64,000 nt of DNA, taken from Bog-473 sp963781955. Its GTDB lineage: Bacteria; Actinomycetota; Acidimicrobiia; Acidimicrobiales; RAAP-2. Below are positions 44,469-53,918 of this stretch, piece by piece; position 1 is the stretch's first letter, and each line of letters begins with the position of its first letter. The stretch spans positions 1,612,001 to 1,676,000 of the forward strand of contig CAWAHU010000001.1 in NCBI GenBank assembly GCA_963781955.1, in the 5' to 3' direction. The translations under genes were made by a program, and so were the position numbers. The notes beneath the pieces are model-generated. The model made no database searches and was not told the DNA's origin. It saw nothing but the letters and a program-made list of their open reading frames with translations.

Positions 44469-45470
44469 GTGCCCGCGCCCGCCTCCTCCGAGCCGGCCGT
44501 GCTCGCGTTCGACGGAGGGAGCACCAAGACCGACGTCGTCTTGGTGACCCGCTCGGGCGCGCTCGTGGGGCGGGCACGCGTCGGACCGAGCAACCATCAG
44601 CTCGTCGGGATCGAGGGCACGATGGCGGCGCTGGCCGACGGGGTCGCCGCCGTGCTGGCCGACGCCGGCCTGCCCCGCACGCCACTTCCACTGTGCCCCG
44701 TGGGTGTGCACTGTCTGGCCGGCCTGGACCTGCCGGTCGACGAGGAACGGCTGGCGCCCGCGATCGAGGCGGCCGGCTGGACCGGGCGCATCGTCCTGCG
44801 CAACGACACCTTCGCGGTGACGCGAGCGGGCACCACCGCTCCCTGGGGCGTGGGCGTGGTGTGCGGGACCGGGATGAACTGCGCGGCCAGCGGTCCAGAC
44901 GGGAGGACGGTCCGCTTCCCCGCCCTGGCCGACCTCTCGGGCGACTTCGCTCCTGGCGGCGCCTGGCTCGGCGTGCGTGCGCTCGGCCTCGCACTGCGGG
45001 CCGGCGACGGCCGGGGCGGGCCCACCGTGCTGCGCGAGCGGGTGGCGGCCCATTTCGCGTTGCCCGACCCCGAAGCGGTGCTCGGCGCCGTCTACACCGG
45101 CACACTCCCCCACCACAGGCTCTTCGAGCTGGCCCGCGTCCTACTCGACGCCGCGGCGTCGGGTGACGGCCCGGCCCGGCAGGCGGCCGACACCCTGGCC
45201 GACGAGGTCGTGGCGTTCGTCCGGGCGGCCGTGGACCGGCTCGGCCTCGCCGCCGAGCCCGTCGAGGTCGTCCTCGGCGGCGGCGTGTTCGCAACGGACG
45301 ACGCCCTGTTCCACCGGCGTGTCGCTGACGGGGTCCGCGCCGCGGCGCCCGGTGCCGTGCTGGTGCAGCTCGCTGCGCCCCCCGTCCTCGGCGCGGCGTT
45401 GCTCGGCCTGGACGCTCTCAGTGCCCCCTCCGCCGCGCACGCAGCGCTGCGCCGGGCGCTGAGCTCTTGA
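44469..45470 (+). CDS. BadF/BadG/BcrA/BcrD-type ATPase, N-acetylglucosamine kinase-like
   Basis: 333 residues of the ASKHA fold. It has the phosphate loop LAFDGGSTKTDVVLV, RNDTFAVTRAGT, VVCGTGMNCAA, ADLSGDFAPGGAWLG and VVLGGGVFATDD. Soluble members without an Fe-S Cys are often GlcNAc or related kinases; specificity here is an inference. It diverges from the GH4 gene with only 22 bp between starts. Confidence 0.85.
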   Translation: MPAPASSEPAVLAFDGGSTKTDVVLVTRSGALVGRARVGPSNHQLVGIEGTMAALADGVAAVLADAGLPRTPLPLCPVGVHCLAGLDLPVDEERLAPAIEAAGWTGRIVLRNDTFAVTRAGTTAPWGVGVVCGTGMNCAASGPDGRTVRFPALADLSGDFAPGGAWLGVRALGLALRAGDGRGGPTVLRERVAAHFALPDPEAVLGAVYTGTLPHHRLFELARVLLDAAASGDGPARQAADTLADEVVAFVRAAVDRLGLAAEPVEVVLGGGVFATDDALFHRRVADGVRAAAPGAVLVQLAAPPVLGAALLGLDALSAPSAAHAALRRALSS

Positions 45471-45487
45471 TCCTCGGGGTCCGGGGT

Positions 45488-47567
45488 TCAGTCGCCCGCC
45501 GCGCCGGTCATGCCGGCGGGGGCGGCGGCCGGCATGGCGTCGGCCACCATGCGCTCGTCGTCGGCCAGCAGCGCGTGCGCCATCTGTTTCACCATGTCGA
45601 TGACCTCTGGGTGCTCCTCGAGGTTCCACCCCTCGAGCAGCTCGGTCAGGCCGGCCCGCCGCGCCTCGGTCAGCTTGTCCATGGCCGCCAGGCCGGCCGG
45701 CGTCAGCTGGAACTCGCACTCGGCGCCGCGGGCGCGCTCCTCCACCATGCCGGCGTCGAGCAGCCCGTCGACCGCCGGCTGGATCAGCCCGGAATCGACC
45801 TTGAGTCCGCGTGGCCACCTCGCCCACGGTGCCGGCCGGCCGGTCGGCCAGCCGGTAGAGCAGCCAGCACGACCGCGCCGGCAGGTCCAGCCCGGCCCGC
45901 TCGGCCAGCGTCTTGTAGAGCTCCCCGCGGTTCTCGCGCACCGAGAGCCGGCTCAGCGCCAGCTCGATCTCCTGCAACGAGGAGCGCTGGTCGGGTAGTC
46001 CCGCCACCTCGCCCATGTCGACGGTCTGCACCGTCTTACGCAGCTCGACCTCGGGCAGGAACCAGCTCAGCACGAAGGCGACGAAGGAGATGGGGACCGC
46101 CACGAGGAACACCACCTGGATGGCGTGCGTGACCGCGTCGATGTACTTGAGGTAGAAGGCCAGTCCGGCCGCCGTCTCCTGCAGCTTGTGCAGCAGGGCG
46201 ATGTCGATCGTCTCCGGGTTGAACGACTTGAGAATCGACGGGGGGACCTTGGCCAGCGTCGGGGCGAACGTGGTCTTGAAGACGCCGGCATAGATGGCGC
46301 CGAAGACGGCCGTCCCGAACGACGCGCCGATCTGCCGGAAGAAGGTGGCGCTGCTGGTGGCCACACCCAGGTACTCGTAGGACACCGCGTTCTGCACCGC
46401 CACCACGAGCACCTGCATGACCAGGCCCATGCCGACGCCGAACAAGAACATGTACAGGGACATGACCCAGGTGGCGGTAGAGGCATCGAGCATGGAGAGG
46501 AGCCAGGCGCCGAGCGTCATCAGCGCCGTCCCGGCGATCGGGAAGACCCGGTACCGGCCCCAGCGCGTCACCAGGCGGCCCGAGGTGACCGAGGCGATGA
46601 GCATGCCCAGCATGAGCGGCAACAGGCGCAGACCCGACACCGTCGGGCTGACCCCCTTGACGTTCTGGAGGAAGAGCGGCATGAAGGTGAGGGCGCCGAA
46701 CATGGCGAAGCCCACCACGAAGCCGATGGCGCTCGCCGTGGAGAAGACCCGGACGGAGAACAGCCTCAGCGGAATCACGGGCTCCGCGGCGTACCGCTCG
46801 GCCACGACGAAGCCCACGGCCAGCACCACGCCGAGGACCAACGTCATCAGGCTGGGCGCAGAGGTCCATCCCCACGAGATCCCGCCCAGGCTGGCGAACA
46901 TGATGAGCGAGGTGGCGGACCCGGCCAGCAGCAGCGTCCCGGCGTAGTCGATGGCGTGGTGCACTCGCTTGAGGTGCCCGGGCAGCACCGCCCCGGTGAC
47001 GAACAGGGCCAGGATGCCCAGGGGGAGGTTGATGTAGAAGACCCACCGCCACGACAGGTAGGTGACGAAGAGGCCGCCGATGAGGGGCCCGATCACGGTG
47101 GCGATGGCGAACATGCCGCCGAACAGGCCCACGTAACGACCGCGCTCGCGCGGCGACACGATGTCGCCCACGATGGTCTGCGCCCCGACCATGAGCCCAC
47201 CGCCGCCGAGTCCCTGCAGGGCGCGGAAGGCGATGAGCTCGCCCATCGTCTGGCTGATGCCCGACAGGGCCGAGCCGATGACGAAGATGACGATGGCGGC
47301 CTGGAAGAACGTCTTGCGGCCGTACTGGTCGCCGAGCTTGCCCCACAGCGGTGTCGACACCGTCGACGTCAGCAGGTAGGCCGTGACCACCCAGGCCAGG
47401 TGCGAGCCACCGTGCAAGTCGGCCACGATCGTGGGCAGCGCGGTGGAGACGATGGTCTGGTCCAGCGCGGCGAGCAGCATCCCGAGCAGGAGCGCCCCCA
47501 GGATCAGCCACAGCCGGCGTTTGGACAGCGTCGTCCCAGGCACGGGGGGTGCTGTCGCGACGCTCAC
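45488..47567 (-). CDS. MDR-type MFS transporter fused to MarR-like winged helix, frameshifted
   Basis: Fourteen-helix DHA2/EmrB-QacA transporter (residues 1-~550; LDQTIVSTALPTIVADLHGG, LWGKLGDQYGRK, GERGRYVG-like loop, GLMVGAQTIVGD) followed by a MarR-like domain (LSRLSVRENRGELYKTLAERAG, RSCWLLYRLADRPAGTVGEVATR; then LKVDSGLIQPAVDGLL, FQLTPAGLAAMDKL). The last part is in another frame; removing one T at 45806 joins them, giving about 692 residues. GTG at 47567 has GGAGG before it. The domain might sense drug or gate the pump. Confidence 0.85.
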
Positions 47568-47723
47568 ACCCACCTCCCGTCCTCGTCCACGGCCGTGTTC
47601 AGAGTAGGAACGTCCTCGGAGTGCTGCAACACGTGACCCCGCCGATTCTTCCCGACGGACCTCGGCGCGGCGGGGACCACGGTTCGGCCGGCCCGGCACC
47701 GGTTGTCGAGTTGCCCCCTGGGT

Positions 47724-47729
47724 TATCGT
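47724..47729 (+). promoter_or_regulatory. Probable -10 element of a leaderless promoter
   Basis: TATCGT lies seven bases before the ATG at 47737, with no Shine-Dalgarno sequence in between. Confidence 0.4.
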
Positions 47730-47736
47730 CGCCGTC

Positions 47737-48702
47737 ATGCGTACCCGACTCACCGAGCTGCTCGGGATCGAGCACCCCGTCATGCTCGCCGGTATGGGGG
47801 GCGTCTCCTATGCCGCCCTGGCCGCGGCCGTGTCCGCTGCCGGCGGGTTCGGCTGCCTCGGCGCGTCCACGATGGACGAAGAGACGATGGCGGCCGAGAT
47901 CGCGGCCGTTCGCCGCGCCACAGACAAGCCGTTCGGGGTCGACCTGCTCACCGCCATGCCGGGCGGGATGACCGAACAGGTGAAGCTGATCGTCGACGGC
48001 GGCGCGTCCGCCTTCGTGGCCGGCCTGGGGGTCCCCACCGAGGTGATCGACCTCTGCCACGAGCACGGGCTCGTCGTGGTGTCCATGTGCGGCAAGGTCG
48101 AGCACGCGCGGCGCGCGGTCGAGGCCGGTTGCGACCTGGTGGTGGCTCAAGGCACCGAGGCGGGCGGCCACACCGGCACCGTGGCCTCGTTCCCACTGGT
48201 GCCGCAGGTGGTCGACGCCGTGGGCGACCGCGTTCCGGTGGTCGCGGCGGGCGGCATCTTCGACGGCCGTGGCCTGGCCGCCGCGCTCGCACTCGGTGCC
48301 GATGGGATCTGGGTCGGCACACGCTTCATCGCCACGCCCGAAGCGCGCGGCGTCACTGGCTACAAGGACCGTCTGCTCGCCGCCCGTGAGGACCAGACGA
48401 CGGTCAGCCGTGCCTATTCGGGCAAGACCATGCGGGTGGTGCGCAACGGCTACACCGACTACTTCGACGCGCACCCCGACGAGCTCGCCAAGTTCCCCGA
48501 GCAGCTCGGTGCGGCCTACAAGAGCGGCGCGTTCCACCTCGGGGGCGACGCCACCACCGAGGGGGTCGACGTGGAGAAGGAGTGCTACCCCGCCGGGCAG
48601 GGGGTGGGCGCCATCGGCGCCTTGGTCCCGGCCGGAGAGCTCGTCCGGCGCTTCGTGGCCGAAGCGGAGGAGACCCTCGAGAAGCTGGCCGCCTACAGCT
48701 GA
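47737..48702 (+). CDS. NAD(P)H-dependent flavin oxidoreductase / nitronate monooxygenase-like
   Basis: 321 residues, FMN-binding TIM barrel. Visible blocks are EHPVMLAGMGGVSYAALAAAV, GFGCLGASTM, VVAQGTEAGGHTG (with the catalytic-site His), VVAAGGIFDGRGLAAAL and ALGADGIWVGTRF. Close relatives oxidise nitronates or reduce enoyl substrates; which applies here is open. It is divergent from the MFS-MarR gene. Confidence 0.9.
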   Translation: MRTRLTELLGIEHPVMLAGMGGVSYAALAAAVSAAGGFGCLGASTMDEETMAAEIAAVRRATDKPFGVDLLTAMPGGMTEQVKLIVDGGASAFVAGLGVPTEVIDLCHEHGLVVVSMCGKVEHARRAVEAGCDLVVAQGTEAGGHTGTVASFPLVPQVVDAVGDRVPVVAAGGIFDGRGLAAALALGADGIWVGTRFIATPEARGVTGYKDRLLAAREDQTTVSRAYSGKTMRVVRNGYTDYFDAHPDELAKFPEQLGAAYKSGAFHLGGDATTEGVDVEKECYPAGQGVGAIGALVPAGELVRRFVAEAEETLEKLAAYS

Positions 48703-48823
48703 GCGGCGCCGTCAGCTGCGCACTCGGCAGATGGGGCCGTGGGCTGCCCGTCGACGGAGCTCACGCGGGGCGCAGCGTCTGGAGGCCGGCCGTGACGCAC
48801 GCCTCAGATCCACCCGCCCCTCG

Positions 48824-48852
48824 TTGACACTCGTGGACTATTGCGATATATC
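48824..48852 (+). promoter_or_regulatory. Sigma-70 promoter of the padR-ABC operon with overlapping palindrome
   Basis: TTGACA (48824-48829), a 17-bp spacer and TATATC (48847-48852). The -10 box lies in the perfect palindrome GATATATC (48845-48852). ATAT-type palindromes at PadR targets are common, so autorepression is likely. Confidence 0.7.
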
Positions 48853-48917
48853 ATTAGTGTTCACGACAGTCGAAAGAGCTCCTGCCTGGGCGCCGGGGCC
48901 ACGAGAAGGGCGATGCA

Positions 48918-49541
48918 ATGCCACAAGAACAAGAACAGGGCCGGCGGGAGCAGGGACCCGAGGGCGAGCAGGACAGCACGTATGGGCACGGGCACGACCA
49001 CCCGCACGACCACGGGCACGACCACCCGCACGGCGCCCCGGGCTGGGGGGTGCGCGGCCCTCGCGGACGCTGGGGCGGGGGTCGACGTGGCTGGGGCGGG
49101 GGTGGCGGGCGCCGCATGCCCCGGGGCGCGGTGCGCACCGCCGTCCTGATCGCTCTGCGTGAGGAGCCCGCCCACGGCTACGAGGTGATGCGGCGCCTCG
49201 AGGAAATGAGCGGGGGTCTGTGGCGGCCCAGTCCGGGATCGGTCTACCCCCATCTCCAGATGCTCGAGGACCAAGGGCTCGTCCGCGCCGAGGAGGTCGA
49301 CGGGAGTCGGGTCTTCACGCTCACCGATGCCGGCCGCGCCGAGGCCGAGAAGGCGTCCCTCCCCTGGCCCGGTGCCGGCGAGGCAGGCGACCAGGTCCGC
49401 ATGCTGCGCCTGGCGGCGGCCCAGCTGATGGGCGCGGCCAAGCAGCTGTCCGACGCCGGCGAGCCGGCCCAACTCGAACGCGGCATCGAGGTGGTCCAGC
49501 AGGCGCGCAAGGAGATCTACCGGATCCTGGCCGAGGACTGA
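48918..49541 (+). CDS. PadR family transcriptional regulator with His-rich N-terminus
   Basis: 207 residues. The first ~65 are polar, with a His-Asp-Pro cluster (GHGHDHPHDHGHDHPHG) then a Gly/Arg-rich stretch; the PadR winged helix follows (AVLIALREEPAHGYEVMRRL, GGLWRPSPGSVYPHLQMLED, LVRAEEVDGSRVFTLTDAG), with a C-terminal helical dimerisation segment. It precedes an ABC-2 exporter and is likely its autoregulated repressor. The His cluster could bind Zn, Ni or Co (inference). Confidence 0.9.
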   Translation: MPQEQEQGRREQGPEGEQDSTYGHGHDHPHDHGHDHPHGAPGWGVRGPRGRWGGGRRGWGGGGGRRMPRGAVRTAVLIALREEPAHGYEVMRRLEEMSGGLWRPSPGSVYPHLQMLEDQGLVRAEEVDGSRVFTLTDAGRAEAEKASLPWPGAGEAGDQVRMLRLAAAQLMGAAKQLSDAGEPAQLERGIEVVQQARKEIYRILAED

Positions 49542-49592
49542 GGAGAGTCAGCGGGACCGCCCCCGGGTACTGTGCAGCAGGACGGCAGGCAC

Positions 49593-50588
49593 ATGACCAC
49601 GACCGCATCGACAGTTCCTCGCGACGCCAGCGGCGCCGGTCGCGCGCCGATCATCGAGACCGTCGGGCTCACCAAGACTTACGCCGGCACGGACTTCCGG
49701 GCGGTCGACCGACTCGACCTCCGGGTGCGGGCGGGCGAGCTCTTCGGACTTCTGGGGCCGAACGGCGCGGGCAAGACGACCACCGTCGGCGTGCTCACGA
49801 CGCGAGTGGTCCCCACCGAGGGCCGGGCGCTCGTCGGGGGCATCGACGTGGTCGAACACCCGACGCTCGTCAAGCAGCTGATCGGCGTCGTGTCTCAGCA
49901 GAACACCCTCGACCGACAGCTGACACCGTGGGAGAACCTCTACTGGCACGGGCGCCTCTTCGGCATGGGGGCCAAGGAGTCGCGTCAGACCGCTGACGAG
50001 CTGCTGGAGCGTTTCCAGCTGACGCGCTTCGCCAAGGCGTCGGTCTACGCCCTCTCGGGAGGCATGGCGCAGCGCCTGATGGTCGCCCGCGCCGTGTTCC
50101 ACCGCCCCGCGGTGCTCTTCCTCGACGAACCGACGTCCGGGCTCGACCCGCAGGGCCGCCTGGCGCTCTGGGAGCTCCTGGGCGGCCTCAACGCGGAGGG
50201 GCAGACCATCATGCTGACCACGCACTACATGGAGGAGGCGGACCGGCTCTGCGACCGGGTGGCGATCATGGACCACGGCCGGATCCTGGCCCTCGACACC
50301 CCTGACGAGCTCAAGCGCAGCGTCGGAGCCGACACCGTGGTGCGCGTGCGGGCATCAGGTGACCCCGTACAGCTGTCCGAGGCGCTCCAGCACCGGCTTG
50401 ACGGGGTGACCAGGGCCCGCACCGTCCCCGACGGCGTTGAGCTCCAGGTCCGCGGGGCTGACCGGCTCGTGCCGCGCGTCGTCGAGGCGGCCGAGTCCGC
50501 CGGCATCACCCTGGCCGACATCTCGGTCACCGAACCGACACTCGAGACGGTATTCATCGTCCTGACCGGGAAGGACCTGCGCGACTGA
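49593..50588 (+). CDS. ABC transporter ATP-binding protein (ABC-2/DrrA type)
   Basis: 331 residues. Walker A GLLGPNGAGKTTTVG, signature ALSGGMAQRLMVARA, Walker B VLFLDEPTSGLDP and the H-loop TTHYMEEADRL. A C-terminal domain of about 90 residues is DrrA-like. It energises the permease encoded next. ATG at 49593 is preferred to the in-frame GTG at 49572; both are possible. The stop overlaps the permease ATG (TGATG). Confidence 0.92.
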   Translation: MTTTASTVPRDASGAGRAPIIETVGLTKTYAGTDFRAVDRLDLRVRAGELFGLLGPNGAGKTTTVGVLTTRVVPTEGRALVGGIDVVEHPTLVKQLIGVVSQQNTLDRQLTPWENLYWHGRLFGMGAKESRQTADELLERFQLTRFAKASVYALSGGMAQRLMVARAVFHRPAVLFLDEPTSGLDPQGRLALWELLGGLNAEGQTIMLTTHYMEEADRLCDRVAIMDHGRILALDTPDELKRSVGADTVVRVRASGDPVQLSEALQHRLDGVTRARTVPDGVELQVRGADRLVPRVVEAAESAGITLADISVTEPTLETVFIVLTGKDLRD

Positions 50589-51490
50589 TGGCGACTACCT
50601 CCCCGGACACACACACCGCATTCGGCGGTCCCACGTCGCACGGCGTCTCGCTTACCCCGGGGCGGTCCGCCACCGCGGCCAGTCGGACCTCGTTGCGGGC
50701 CCTGATCCAGCGGGACCTCGTCGTTCTGTGGAAGCACAAGTTCGAGTTCACGGTGCGCACGCTCGTGCAGCCGTTCCTCCTGTGCTTCGTCTTCCTCTAC
50801 GTGTTCCCCAAGATCGGCCAGGGCATCGGCGCCAGCCGGGTCCCCGGCGCGGAGTCCGCCTTCGCCACCGTGCTGGTCCCGGCCGTCGTGGGCCTGTCCA
50901 TCATGTTCCAGGGGATCCAGGCGGTCGCCATGCCGCTGGCCCAGGAGTTCGGCTTCACCCGCGAGATCGAGGACCGGGTGCAGGCACCTTGCCCCATCTG
51001 GCTCGTGGCCATCTCCAAGGTGATCTCCGGAGGTGCGCAGGGGCTCATCTCGGCCGTCATCGTCCTCCCCATCGCCTCGGTGGTGCACGCGGCGGGGGTG
51101 GAGGCGCAGATCCACCTCCACTGGATGTTGATCGTCACCCTCGTGCCCCTCTCGTGTGCCTGCATGGCGTCCCTCGGCCTACTGCTCGGGACCTCATTCG
51201 AGCCGCGCAACATCGGGCTGATGTTCGGGTTCATCGTGCTCCCCATCACCTTCCTTGGCGGGACCTACTACCAGTGGACCCGCCTGGCCCCGGTCGAGGT
51301 CGGCCCCATCCACTGGCTGCAGATCGTGGTGCTGATCAATCCGCTGATCTACATCAACGAGGGGATGCGGGCGGCGCTCACCGACGCCTCGCACATGCAT
51401 CTCTTCGTGGTCTACCCCGCCGTCGTGGCCTTCACGGCCGTCTTCCTCACGCTGGGCCTGCGCAACTTCCGCCGTCGCGTCCTGTCCTGA
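50588..51490 (+). CDS. ABC-2 type transporter permease
   Basis: 300 residues. Six membrane segments starting with TVRTLVQPFLLCFVFLYVF, with IGLMFGFIVLPITFLGGTYYQ as the ABC-2 signature region. With the upstream ATPase it forms an exporter of drugs, lipids or polysaccharide; substrate unknown. It overlaps the ATPase stop by one base. Confidence 0.9.
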   Translation: MATTSPDTHTAFGGPTSHGVSLTPGRSATAASRTSLRALIQRDLVVLWKHKFEFTVRTLVQPFLLCFVFLYVFPKIGQGIGASRVPGAESAFATVLVPAVVGLSIMFQGIQAVAMPLAQEFGFTREIEDRVQAPCPIWLVAISKVISGGAQGLISAVIVLPIASVVHAAGVEAQIHLHWMLIVTLVPLSCACMASLGLLLGTSFEPRNIGLMFGFIVLPITFLGGTYYQWTRLAPVEVGPIHWLQIVVLINPLIYINEGMRAALTDASHMHLFVVYPAVVAFTAVFLTLGLRNFRRRVLS

Positions 51491-51667
51491 GTGACGCCCT
51501 CAGGCGGCGCACAGCCGACGACCTGGTCCCGGGAGGACAATCCGAGAGGCACGGCGAAATGAACCGTGAAACGCGCCTGGTCCGGGACACGCCTGGGTAG
51601 GGTGATCCGCAACATGCCGCAGGCACGGGCGACTGCTCCGAGGTGGGGTGGCGAAGGGACGGATCTC

Positions 51668-52942
51668 ATGGACATGAGCGGCCAATCAGAGGATCCCGAC
51701 CTGCTCGAGGCCTACCGCCGGGTCCGGGCGACCACCGAGCGACTGGCGACTCCGCTCAGCGCCGAGGACCAGACCGTCCAGACCATGCCCGACGTGAGCC
51801 CGACCAAGTGGCACCGTGCGCACGTCACCTGGTTCTTCGAGACCTTCGTGCTGCAGCGATACCTACCCGACTACCGGGCGTTCGACGACGACTACTCGTA
51901 CATCTTCAACTCGTACTACGAGGCCGTGGGGGCCCGGCACCCGCGCGCCGAACGGGGGCTCTTGTCCCGCCCCGGCATTCAGGAGATCGCCCGCTACCGG
52001 GCCCACGTCGACGGCGCCATGGAGACCCTGCTGGATCGCCCGAGCGGGTCGGAGCTGGCGGAGCTGGTCGTCTTGGGCCTGCACCATGAGCAGCAGCACC
52101 AGGAGCTCCTGCTCATGGACATCAAGCACGTGCTCGGGCGCAACCCGCTGCACCCGGCCTACGTCGCCGATCCGGCGGCCGCCACCGGGTCACCGGCGCC
52201 CAAGCCGGGGTGGCTCGAGCACGACGGCGGTCTGGTGGAGATCGGTCATCGCGGAGGATCCTTCGGCTTCGACAACGAGTTCCCCTCGCACCGGGTCCAC
52301 GTCGCCCCGTTCGGCGTGGCCGACCGGCCGGTCACCTGCGGCGAATGGTTGTCGTTCATGGAGGACGACGGCTACCGCCGGCCCGAGTTCTGGCTCTTCG
52401 ACGGCTGGGGCACGGTGAACGCCCAGGGCTGGCAAGCCCCGCTCTACTGGTCGCGCCGGACCGAGGACCCTGACCGCTGGTACGTGTTCACCCTCTCGGG
52501 CCAGCGGCCCGTCGACCCCGACGAACCGGTGTGCCACGTGAGCTACTACGAGGCGGACGCCTTCGCCCAGTGGGCGGGACTGCGCCTTCCCACCGAGGCG
52601 GAGTGGGAGACCATCGCCCGCGCCCACGCCGAGGGGGACAACTTCCTGGCCGCCGGCGTGTCGGCCGGGGAAGCACCGCACCCCCGGCCGGCGGTGTCCT
52701 CGAACGCACTCCTCGGAGACGTCTGGGAATGGACGTCGAGTGCCTACTCCCCCTACCCCGGGTTCCGGGCCGCACCCGGGGCGGTCGGCGAGTACAACGG
52801 CAAGTTCATGGTGGGCCAGCAGGTGCTCCGTGGCGGGTGCTGCGCCACCCCGGCCGGGCACGCCCGGGTCAGTTACCGCAACTTCTTCCACCCGGGGGCG
52901 CGTTGGCCCTTCGCGGGGCTCCGACTGGCTCGGGATGCCTGA
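51668..52942 (+). CDS. egtB: Ergothioneine biosynthesis protein EgtB (iron-dependent sulfoxide synthase)
   Basis: About 424 residues. The N-terminal DinB-like helices carry the iron ligands: His in KWHRAHVTWFFE and HHEQQHQELLLMD. The C-terminal formylglycine-enzyme-like domain has GGSFGFDNEFPSHRV, LPTEAEWE, WEWTSSAYSPYPGF, LRGGCCATP and YRNFFHPGARWPFAGLRLA. It joins a thiol to trimethylhistidine. Start is ATG 51668; ATG 51614 is possible and is preceded by TAGGGT. The 3' end overlaps egtD by 8 nt. Confidence 0.93.
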   Translation: MDMSGQSEDPDLLEAYRRVRATTERLATPLSAEDQTVQTMPDVSPTKWHRAHVTWFFETFVLQRYLPDYRAFDDDYSYIFNSYYEAVGARHPRAERGLLSRPGIQEIARYRAHVDGAMETLLDRPSGSELAELVVLGLHHEQQHQELLLMDIKHVLGRNPLHPAYVADPAAATGSPAPKPGWLEHDGGLVEIGHRGGSFGFDNEFPSHRVHVAPFGVADRPVTCGEWLSFMEDDGYRRPEFWLFDGWGTVNAQGWQAPLYWSRRTEDPDRWYVFTLSGQRPVDPDEPVCHVSYYEADAFAQWAGLRLPTEAEWETIARAHAEGDNFLAAGVSAGEAPHPRPAVSSNALLGDVWEWTSSAYSPYPGFRAAPGAVGEYNGKFMVGQQVLRGGCCATPAGHARVSYRNFFHPGARWPFAGLRLARDA

Positions 52943-53918
52943 CGCCGTGGCGTACACCATCGACGTCCACCTCTCCCCCGACGACGTGCGCCGGCAGATG
53001 CGCGCCGACGCCGTGCGGGGCCTGCAGGCGGCCGAGAAGACCATCCCGCCCGTGTGGTTCTACGACGAGCGGGGCAGCCGCCTGTTCGAGGAGATCACCC
53101 AGCTGCCCGAGTACTACCCCACGCGGGCCGAGCGCGCGCTGCTCGAACGCCACGCCCCCTCGATCGCCGAGCAGGCCAAGGCCGACACGCTGGTCGAGCT
53201 CGGCGCCGGGGCGTGCGACAAGACGCGGGTGCTGCTGAGCGCGCTCGACCAAGCAGGGACGCTGGCCCGCTACGTACCATTCGACGTCAGCGACGAGTTC
53301 CTCCGCAGTGCCGCCGGCTCGCTGGCCGAAGAGTTCGACGCCCTCGACATTCACCTGGTCATCGGTGACTTCCACCACCACCTGGCCGAGATCCCCGCCG
53401 AGGGCCGGCGCATGATCGCCTTCCTGGGCGGCACGATCGGGAACCTCGACCCGACGCAGCGCGCCCGCTTCCTGTTCGACCTCAACTGCACCATGGACAG
53501 CGGGGACTCACTCCTACTCGGTACGGACCTGGTCAAGGACCGTACCCGTCTGATCACCGCCTACGACGACGCCAACGGCGTGACCGCTGACTTCAACCGC
53601 AACGTCCTCCACGTGCTCAACGAACAGCTGGGGGGCAACTTCGACCCCGCGCTTTTCCGCCACGTCGCCGTGTGGAACGAGGAGCAGCAGTGGATCGAGA
53701 TGCGCCTCCGGGCCGAGGAGGACACCGAAGTCTCGCTGACCGAGGCCGGCCTCACCGTCCGCTTCGACCGGGGCGAGGACCTCCTGACGGAGATCAGCGC
53801 CAAGTTCACCCCCGAACGCGTCGAGCAGGAGCTCACGGCGGCCGGGTTCGTCGTCGACGGCATGTGGGGAGCCGACGACGGCGAGTTCCTCCTCACGCTG
53901 GCTCACCCCTACTGCTGA
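52935..53918 (+). CDS. egtD: L-histidine N(alpha)-methyltransferase EgtD
   Basis: 327 residues. SAM-binding and family blocks: FYDERGSRLFEEITQLPEYYPTR-like start, VELGAGACDKTRVLL, YVPFDVSDEFLR, FLGGTIGNLDP and NVLHVLNEQLGGNFDP. It makes trimethyl-histidine (hercynine), the precursor taken by EgtB. ATG at 52935 overlaps the egtB stop as ATGCCTGA. egtA, egtC and egtE are not adjacent. Convergent with the YfhO-like gene (10-nt overlap). Confidence 0.95.
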   Translation: MPDAVAYTIDVHLSPDDVRRQMRADAVRGLQAAEKTIPPVWFYDERGSRLFEEITQLPEYYPTRAERALLERHAPSIAEQAKADTLVELGAGACDKTRVLLSALDQAGTLARYVPFDVSDEFLRSAAGSLAEEFDALDIHLVIGDFHHHLAEIPAEGRRMIAFLGGTIGNLDPTQRARFLFDLNCTMDSGDSLLLGTDLVKDRTRLITAYDDANGVTADFNRNVLHVLNEQLGGNFDPALFRHVAVWNEEQQWIEMRLRAEEDTEVSLTEAGLTVRFDRGEDLLTEISAKFTPERVEQELTAAGFVVDGMWGADDGEFLLTLAHPYC

